From: Pseudactinotalea sp. HY158
GTDB taxonomy: Bacteria > Actinomycetota > Actinomycetes > Actinomycetales > Beutenbergiaceae
Direction: 5' to 3'
NCBI RefSeq assembly: GCF_009660225.1
Contig: NZ_CP045920.1
Location: 1,488,001-1,552,000, forward strand
DNA: 64,000 nucleotides
The notes under the pieces were generated by a model, which saw nothing but the letters and a program-made list of their open reading frames with translations, was not told where the DNA came from and did no database searches. Position 1 is the stretch's first letter. Each line of letters starts with the position of its first letter. A program made the translations under genes and the position numbers. Of this stretch, positions 58,649 through 64,000 are shown one piece after another.

Positions 58649-58701
58649 GCGTACGGACGGCGCCCCTCGCCCTGGCAGGGTGAGGGGCGCCGTCCGTACG
58701 C
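58649..58701 (+). terminator. Terminator of the phosphofructokinase gene
   Basis: Perfect 20-bp stem (58649-58668 with 58682-58701) and further ccct/aggg pairing within the loop. Only 45 bp separate its end from the aroG start. Confidence 0.9.
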
Positions 58702-58734
58702 CGGACGATGGTCGGTGCCGCGTGGGTCAGCACC

Positions 58735-58749
58735 TATGCTGGAGGCGTG
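58735..58749 (+). promoter_or_regulatory. Candidate leaderless promoter of aroG
   Basis: TATGCT at 58735-58740, 6 nt, then GTG 58747. A ggagg lies inside the 6 nt but only 1 nt from the GTG, too near to be used as a normal Shine-Dalgarno sequence. Confidence 0.5.
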
Positions 58750-60099
58750 ACCGTAGATTCTTCCTCCGAGGTGCTCGCCGGCCTGGACTCGTGGCGCGAC
58801 CTGACCGCGCACCAGCAGCCCTCCTGGCCGGACGCCGGTGAACTCGCCCGCGTGAGCGTCGAGCTCTCCCAGCAGCCGCCGCTCGTGTTCGCCGGCGAGG
58901 CGGACCGACTGCGCGAGCGGATGGCGGCGGCGGGCCGCGGCGAGGCGTTCGTGCTCCAGGGCGGCGACTGCGCCGAGACCTTCGCCGAGCTCACGGCCGA
59001 CAACATCCGCGACAAGGTCAAGACCATCCTGCAGATGGCGGTCGTGCTCACGTACGGCGCGTCGATGCCGATCGTCAAGATGGGCCGGATGGCGGGGCAG
59101 TTCGCGAAGCCGCGATCCTCCGACACCGAGACCCGCGACGGCCTCACCCTGCCGGCCTACCGCGGCGACATCATCAACGGGTTCGAGTTCACCCCCGAGG
59201 CCCGGATGCCCGACCCGCACCGGCTGCTCGAGGCCTACCGGAACTCGGCCTCGACCCTCAACCTCATCCGGGCGTTCACGCAGGGCGGCTTCGCCGACCT
59301 GCGGCAGGTGCACGAGTGGAACCGGGGCTTCATGGCCAACCGGTCCTACTCGGCCTATGACGCGTTCGCCCGCGAGATCGACCGGGCGATCCGGTTCATG
59401 CAGGCCGCCGGCGCCGACTTCGACGCCCTCAAGACCGTCGAGTTCTACTCCTCGCACGAGGGCCTGCTGCTCGACTACGAGCGCCCCCTGACCCGGGTCG
59501 ACTCCCGCACCGGGGAGCCGTACGCGTGCTCCGGGCACTTCCTGTGGGTGGGGGAGCGGACCCGCCAGCTCGACGGCGCCCACGTCGAGTTCTTCTCGCG
59601 CGTGCGCAACCCGCTCGGGGTCAAGCTCGGCCCGACCACGACCGGCGCCGACGCGATCGCGCTCATGGACCGGCTCAACCCCGACGGCGAGCCCGGCCGG
59701 CTCACCTTCATCACGCGCATGGGTGCCGGCAGGATCCGCGACGTCCTGCCGACGCTCGTCGAGGAGGTCACGGCCGACGGCCGCCCGGTCACGTGGATCT
59801 GCGACCCGATGCACGGCAACGGCATCACCTCCGAGAACGGCTACAAGACCCGCCGGTTCAGCGACGTGATCGACGAGGTGCGCGGGTTCTTCGACGTGCA
59901 CCGCTCCCTGGGCACCGTTCCCGGCGGGCTGCACGTCGAGCTCACCGGTGACGACGTGACCGAGGTGCTCGGCGGGACCGAGGCGATCGACGACCTCGGC
60001 CTCACGCGCAACTACACGACCCTCGTGGACCCCCGGCTCAACCACCAGCAGTCCCTCGAGATGGCCTTCCTGGTGGCGGAGATGCTCCGCGAAAGCTGA
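58747..60099 (+). CDS. aroG: Class II 3-deoxy-7-phosphoheptulonate (DAHP) synthase
   Basis: 450 residues. First step of the shikimate pathway. Plant-like class II motifs: LQGGDCAETFAELTADNIRDK near residue 72, VVKMGRMAGQFAKPRS-type segment, EFYSSHEGLLLDYE, and DPMHGNGIT with the metal His. GTG 58747 gives the family start (VLAGLDSWRDLTAHQQPSWPD shortly after). Supplies chorismate for TyrA and TrpD encoded elsewhere in the window. Confidence 0.96.
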   Translation: MTVDSSSEVLAGLDSWRDLTAHQQPSWPDAGELARVSVELSQQPPLVFAGEADRLRERMAAAGRGEAFVLQGGDCAETFAELTADNIRDKVKTILQMAVVLTYGASMPIVKMGRMAGQFAKPRSSDTETRDGLTLPAYRGDIINGFEFTPEARMPDPHRLLEAYRNSASTLNLIRAFTQGGFADLRQVHEWNRGFMANRSYSAYDAFAREIDRAIRFMQAAGADFDALKTVEFYSSHEGLLLDYERPLTRVDSRTGEPYACSGHFLWVGERTRQLDGAHVEFFSRVRNPLGVKLGPTTTGADAIALMDRLNPDGEPGRLTFITRMGAGRIRDVLPTLVEEVTADGRPVTWICDPMHGNGITSENGYKTRRFSDVIDEVRGFFDVHRSLGTVPGGLHVELTGDDVTEVLGGTEAIDDLGLTRNYTTLVDPRLNHQQSLEMAFLVAEMLRES

Positions 60100-60102
60100 G
60101 CG

Positions 60103-60723
60103 ATGCCCATTGTCCCCGGCGATCCCGGTGAGTCATCCCCGTGGGCGGGACGGCGCGTCCCGCCCGGGCAACGGGTGCAGGCCGAGGCGCCGATCATGCA
60201 CTACGGGCCCGTGCCCAAGCCGGCGCGGCGGCCGTGGACCTTCACCGTGGGCGGGGCGACCCGCTCGGGGCGGGAGCGTGTCCTCGGCCTCGACGAGGTG
60301 CTCGCCCTGCCGGCGCTGGAGCGCGTGGCCGACATGCACTGCGCGACCCACTGGACCGTGCTCGACCAGCACTGGTCCGGGGTGAGTGCCGCCGCGATGG
60401 TCGCGCTCGCGCCGGCCGCGGAGGGGGTGACCTCCGCGCTCGTGTTCGCCGAGTTCGGCTACGCCGCGAACGTGCCCCTGGAGGAGCTCGCCTCGGGCGA
60501 GGCGATCCTCGCCACGCACCTGGACGGCGTCCCCCTGAGCCTCGAACGGGGCGCGCCGCTGCGCCTCGTCATTCCGCAGCTGTACACGTGGAAGGGGCCC
60601 AAGTGGCTCCGCGGCTGGAACTACCTGCGTCCGGGCGATCCGGATCTCGGGTTCTGGGAGGACCACGGCTATCACCGCCACGGCGGGGTGTGGCGGGAGG
60701 AACGCTACGACTATCAGGGGTGA
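60103..60723 (+). CDS. Molybdopterin-dependent oxidoreductase, sulfite-oxidase fold
   Basis: 206 residues. Single molybdopterin-binding domain (PF00174). The Cys that ligates Mo is in ADMHCATHWTVLDQHWSGV near residue 77; GAPLRLVIPQLYTWKGPKW and LGFWEDHGYHRHGGVW are typical of the stand-alone YuiH-like group. There is no Tat signal or haem domain, so it is cytoplasmic; the substrate is unknown. It begins 3 bp after aroG, hence cotranscribed. Confidence 0.88.
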   Translation: MPIVPGDPGESSPWAGRRVPPGQRVQAEAPIMHYGPVPKPARRPWTFTVGGATRSGRERVLGLDEVLALPALERVADMHCATHWTVLDQHWSGVSAAAMVALAPAAEGVTSALVFAEFGYAANVPLEELASGEAILATHLDGVPLSLERGAPLRLVIPQLYTWKGPKWLRGWNYLRPGDPDLGFWEDHGYHRHGGVWREERYDYQG

Positions 60724-60738
60724 GGCGGGGGAGCGCCG

Positions 60739-62688
60739 TCAGACGACCGTGAGCACGATGACGGTGTCGCGCGGCTTCATCTCGCCGGCGGCCACGGACT
60801 GCGACTGCACGAGGCCGAGCAGGCCGCCGAGGGCGTTGCTGCGCTCGACCTCGAAGCCCGCCTCCTCGAGGATCTCCTTCGCCGCCTCGAACCGCTTGCC
60901 GAAGACGCCGGGCACCTCGAACAGCTCGGGGCCCTGGGAGAGCACGACGGTCACCTCGTCGCCCTCGTGGCCCTCGCTGCCGGCCGCGGGCTCCTGGCTC
61001 AGTACGTTCCCGGCGGGGACGTCGTCGGAGAACTCCGCCTCCTCCGCCTCGACGTAGACGAGGCCCGTGTCCTCGAGGTCGGCGCGGGCCTCCTCGGCGG
61101 AGGAGCCCTCGACGTTGATGATCGTCACGGGCGCGGGCCCGCCGGAGAGGGTGAGCGCGAGCGCCTCGTCGTGGCGCAGGGACGTTCCCGGATCGGGTCC
61201 ACCGGAGAGATAGCGGCCGGCCTCGACCTCGGTGCTCCAGTCCGACGCGAGCGTGAGCGCGCCGGCCTCGCCGTCCCAGCCGGCCTCGGCCAGGGCGGAG
61301 CGGATGCCCTCCTCGTCGAGCCCGGTGAGCTCGGGCATCTCGATCATGCGGATGCCGTCGGAGAGCACGAGCGTGACCTCGGCGTCCAGGAGGACGCGGG
61401 TGCCGGCCGACGGATCCGTGGTGATGACCCGGCCGCGGGCGACGTCGTCGGAATAGGCGCGCTCGGTCTCGCTGCGCAGGCCGGCGAGCTCGAGCGCGGA
61501 GGCCGCACTCGCCGCATCGCCGCCCGCGACCTCCGGGACGGTCGTGTACGCGCCGGGGCCGTGCTCGAAGTACCACCAGGCGCCGGCCCCGAGCGCCGCG
61601 ACGAGGAGGAGCAGGAGGAGCACGAGGACCGGCCACCGCCGCCGCCGGCGGGGCAGCGCGGCGGTGTCCCCGGGGCCGGCGCCCGCGGACTCGGGGTTGA
61701 CGGCCCCGATCGGGAGGGCGATCGTTCCGCCCCCCTCACGACCGTCGGCGAGGGCGAGGGTCGCGTCGTCCGCCGGCCCCTCGTCGCTGCCGGGGACGTC
61801 GGCGCGCACGGCGAGACTGTCGGCGTCGAGCCGACGGCGCAACTCGAGCGCGAGGTCGAGGGCGGCACCGGCGCCGGCCGGTCGATCGGCCGGGTCCCGG
61901 GCCGTGAGGGTCGCCACGAACTCGTCGACCTCACGGGGCAGCTCCGGCGCCTGCGAACTCGGCACCGGCAGGTCCTCGTGCACGTGCTGATAGGCGACCT
62001 GGATCGCGGTCTCGCCCTCGAAGGGCTGCCGGCCGGTGAGGAGCTCGTAGCACAGCACCCCGACGGCGTAGACGTCCGCGCGGGCATCCGCCCGGCCGTC
62101 GGTGATGATCTCCGGTGCCAGGTAGGCGACCGTGCCGAGCAGGGTGCCGGTGCTCGCGGCGGTCGCCTCGGTCGCGGCCCGGGCGAGGCCGAAGTCGGCG
62201 ACCTTGATGCCGCCGACCCCGCCGGCACCCGCGTTCGTCGCGACGAGCACGTTCTCGGGCTTGATGTCGCGGTGCACGAACCCCGCCCGGTGGGCCGCCG
62301 CGAGGGCGTCGAGGATCGCGATCGTCACGTCGAGGGCGACGCCCACGCTCAACGCGCCCGCACGGCCGAGCAGTCGGCGAAGGTTCGTGCCCTCGACGTA
62401 CTCCATCGTCAGGTAGGACGTCTCGCCCTCGCTGCCCTGGTCGAACACCTGGACGACGCCGGGGTGGGCGAGCCGGGCGGCCGCACGGGCCTCCCGCCGG
62501 AACCGGGCCGCGACGTCCGTGCCCTCCGCCAGGTGGGGGTGCATGAGTTTGAGCGCGACCTCGCGGTCGAGCCGGCGATCGCGGGCGCGATAGACCGTGG
62601 CCATCCCGCCGCGGGCGATCCTGGCGACGACCTCGTAGCGACCGTCGATCAGCCGGCCGATCAGAGGATCTGTCACAGTGGTCGCCAC
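60739..62688 (-). CDS. Serine/threonine protein kinase with four PASTA domains (PknL/PknB-like)
   Basis: 649 residues. Kinase domain at about 14-280: Gly loop ARGGMATVYRARD, Lys in VALKLM, HRDIKPENVLV, DFGLARA, and APEIITDGRADARADVYAVG. A Ser/Pro/Ala juxtamembrane region, one helix near 350-370 (WPVLVLLLLLLVAALGAGAWW), then four extracellular PASTA repeats to the end; these bind peptidoglycan or muropeptides. Adjacency to aroG and to a cell-wall enzyme resembles the PknL locus of Corynebacterium and Mycobacterium, but the domain layout is closer to PknB. GTG start, leaderless. Confidence 0.94.
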   Translation of the reverse strand: MATTVTDPLIGRLIDGRYEVVARIARGGMATVYRARDRRLDREVALKLMHPHLAEGTDVAARFRREARAAARLAHPGVVQVFDQGSEGETSYLTMEYVEGTNLRRLLGRAGALSVGVALDVTIAILDALAAAHRAGFVHRDIKPENVLVATNAGAGGVGGIKVADFGLARAATEATAASTGTLLGTVAYLAPEIITDGRADARADVYAVGVLCYELLTGRQPFEGETAIQVAYQHVHEDLPVPSSQAPELPREVDEFVATLTARDPADRPAGAGAALDLALELRRRLDADSLAVRADVPGSDEGPADDATLALADGREGGGTIALPIGAVNPESAGAGPGDTAALPRRRRRWPVLVLLLLLLVAALGAGAWWYFEHGPGAYTTVPEVAGGDAASAASALELAGLRSETERAYSDDVARGRVITTDPSAGTRVLLDAEVTLVLSDGIRMIEMPELTGLDEEGIRSALAEAGWDGEAGALTLASDWSTEVEAGRYLSGGPDPGTSLRHDEALALTLSGGPAPVTIINVEGSSAEEARADLEDTGLVYVEAEEAEFSDDVPAGNVLSQEPAAGSEGHEGDEVTVVLSQGPELFEVPGVFGKRFEAAKEILEEAGFEVERSNALGGLLGLVQSQSVAAGEMKPRDTVIVLTVV

Positions 62689-62700
62689 GTGCGCAGTCTA
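62686..62700 (-). promoter_or_regulatory. Candidate leaderless promoter of the PASTA kinase gene
   Basis: On the minus strand TAGACT (62700 to 62695), 6 nt, GTG 62688; no Shine-Dalgarno sequence. Confidence 0.5.
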
Positions 62701-62726
62701 CGGCGCCGCCCGGCGGGACTCCCGCC

Positions 62727-64000
62727 TCAGCCGAAGCGTGTCATGAGGCTCGTGACGTTGGCGACGTAGGAGCGGGTGTCCGAGGCCAGGCCGTACTTCT
62801 GCACCGACCCGAGCCCCTGGTAGTAGCCGCCGATCGCCTCGTCGGTGCTGTCGGCGTGGTCGGTGAGCCACTTGATGAAGCGCACCCCGGCGGTCACGTT
62901 GTCCCGGGCGTCGAGCAGGTTGAGCTCGCGTCCGACCATCCCGCCGATCCACGCGCCCGTGCTCGGGATCACCTGCATCGTGCCGATCGCGTTCGCGGGG
63001 GAGACCGCCCGCTGGTTGATCCCGGACTCCTGCTGGGCGATCGCCAGCGCGAGGGCCGGGTCCACGCCGTACTGGCGGGCGGTGGAACGGATGAGGTCGC
63101 GCAGCTGCGAACTCGAGGGCACGTTCATCGCCAGCAGGGCGTACTTGTTGTCGTTGGCGGCGCGCACGACGTCGTCCGGGTAGGTGTAGTGCAGGAACGT
63201 GTTCGGCACGAGCTGCGGTCGATCCGCGCCGGCCGGCGACGAGCCGGAGCCGCCGCCGGAGCCGGGGATCGTCAGGGTCTGACCGACGTAGATCGTGGCG
63301 GCGGAATTGAGGCCGTTCGCCTTGACGATCGCCGCGACGGTCGATCCGTAGCTGCGGGCCAGCGCCCCGACCGTGTCGCCGGAGACGACCTTGTGCCTGC
63401 CGGCCGACGAGGCTCCCGTGGAGGACGAGGACCCCGAGCCGCCCGAGGACGACGAGGACGGGGGCGCGGCGGTCGTCGAACCGCCCGCTGAGCCGGGGAT
63501 CGTCAGGGTCTGACCGACGTAGATCATCGCCGCGGCGTTGAGCCGGTTCGCCCGGACGATCGCGCCGACGCTCGAGGAGTACCGGATCGCCAGCGCCCCG
63601 ACGGTGTCGCCGGAGACGACCTTGTGCTTGGCGGTCGACGAGGCTCCCGTCGAGGGGGCGGACGTCGACGGCTTCTGGGCGGGCTGCCGGGGCGAGGTCG
63701 CCGGGGTGCTGCCGGCCGGGATCGTCAGCCGCTGACCGATGCGGATGAGGGCCGAACGATCGAGGTCGTTGGCGCGGACGATCGCGGGGACCGAGCTGCG
63801 GTAGGTCTTCGCGAGTGCCCAGACCGTGTCGCCGGCGACCACCCGGTGCGTGATCGTGCCCGGCTTCTTCGCGGTCGGCACGGCGCTCACGGCCCGGTTC
63901 GCGGCGGTCGGCGTCGTCGCCGTCGTCGGGGTCGTCGTCGGGGTGTGCTGCGGCGCCGAGCGAACGAAGGCCGGCGGGACGGACCGCGGCGCCTCGTGGG
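62727..64000 (-). CDS. LysM-repeat lytic transglycosylase (5' end outside window)
   Basis: The frame stays open to the right edge, so the N-terminus (signal or anchor) is missing; 424 residues are visible. A Thr/Pro-rich stretch precedes three LysM peptidoglycan-binding domains (HRVVAGDTVWALAKTY, HKVVSGDTVGALAIRY, HKVVSGDTVGALARSY), separated by Ser/Gly/Thr linkers, then an SLT transglycosylase domain with catalytic Glu in IAQQESGINQRAVSPANAIG and GGYYQGLGSVQKYG. Cuts glycan strands outside the membrane. LysM copies 2 and 3 are near-identical in DNA (231 bp apart). The neighbouring PASTA kinase suggests a link to wall control. Confidence 0.9.
   Translation of the reverse strand, partial: HEAPRSVPPAFVRSAPQHTPTTTPTTATTPTAANRAVSAVPTAKKPGTITHRVVAGDTVWALAKTYRSSVPAIVRANDLDRSALIRIGQRLTIPAGSTPATSPRQPAQKPSTSAPSTGASSTAKHKVVSGDTVGALAIRYSSSVGAIVRANRLNAAAMIYVGQTLTIPGSAGGSTTAAPPSSSSSGGSGSSSSTGASSAGRHKVVSGDTVGALARSYGSTVAAIVKANGLNSAATIYVGQTLTIPGSGGGSGSSPAGADRPQLVPNTFLHYTYPDDVVRAANDNKYALLAMNVPSSSQLRDLIRSTARQYGVDPALALAIAQQESGINQRAVSPANAIGTMQVIPSTGAWIGGMVGRELNLLDARDNVTAGVRFIKWLTDHADSTDEAIGGYYQGLGSVQKYGLASDTRSYVANVTSLMTRFG
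63261..63640 (-). repeat. Duplicated LysM coding segments
   Basis: Two segments beginning gccggggatc (63261 and 63492) are 231 bp apart, in frame (77 codons), and highly similar over about 140 bp. They encode LysM domains 3 and 2. Confidence 0.8.

Overview
The window is a gene-dense, high-GC stretch of an actinobacterial chromosome, most likely from the Micrococcales or a close relative. The evidence is the gene content (WhiA, RbpA, OpcA, a dihaem QcrC in a qcrCAB-ctaE block, a PASTA-domain kinase, a 13E12/DUF222 HNH gene) and a gene order that matches several known actinobacterial neighbourhoods. The species cannot be named from the sequence alone. No rRNA, tRNA, CRISPR array, prophage or insertion sequence was seen.

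Layout. 1-8 kb: the end of a TerC membrane protein, a DUF222/HNH gene, a YciI-like protein, uvrA, a DUF4342 protein and an OsmC peroxidase. 8.2-16.6 kb: uvrC-rapZ-yvcK-whiA, then gap-pgk-tpiA (lower glycolysis). 16.7-24.4 kb: secG and rbpA, a block of three 154-bp tandem repeats, then the leftward pentose-phosphate operon tkt-tal-zwf-opcA-pgl. 24.6-35.6 kb: ctaB (haem O synthase), xerD, an MHS-type transporter, then parA-scpA-scpB-pseudouridine synthase (chromosome segregation and rRNA modification) and tyrA-cmk-plsC-der with overlapping start and stop codons. 35.6-37.8 kb: an accessory patch with a decayed DUF5701-like gene and a lower-GC pair (DUF6318 lipoprotein plus a PKD-like secreted protein). 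37.9-40.6 kb: glycerate kinase, erpA and an FKBP lipoprotein. 40.8-49.1 kb: the aerobic terminal respiratory chain, ctaC-ctaD-ctaF on the plus strand converging on sodA and on ctaE-qcrC-qcrA-qcrB on the minus strand. 49.5-64 kb: a receiver-like protein with trpD, a stand-alone Lrp/AsnC sensor domain, a DEDD exonuclease-UvrC-like fusion, a long-chain acyl-CoA ligase, an arsR-CDF metal efflux operon, a PPi-type phosphofructokinase, class II DAHP synthase (aroG), a molybdopterin oxidoreductase, a PASTA kinase and a LysM/transglycosylase cell-wall enzyme that runs off the right edge.

Functionally the window is mostly central housekeeping: nucleotide excision repair (uvrA, uvrC), glycolysis plus pentose-phosphate pathway, haem-copper respiration with its haem supply, chromosome condensation, and aromatic amino acid synthesis (aroG, tyrA, trpD). 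Regulation visible in the DNA includes many candidate leaderless promoters (a TANNNT box 6-7 nt before the start codon), several very strong intergenic hairpins, and a perfect 12-6-12 inverted repeat lying over the -10 box and start codon of arsR.

I did not find a clear new multi-gene defence or biosynthetic system. The most unusual items are the 154-bp repeats, the arsR operator arrangement with an altered metal site, the low-GC DUF6318/PKD pair, and the decayed DUF5701-like gene.
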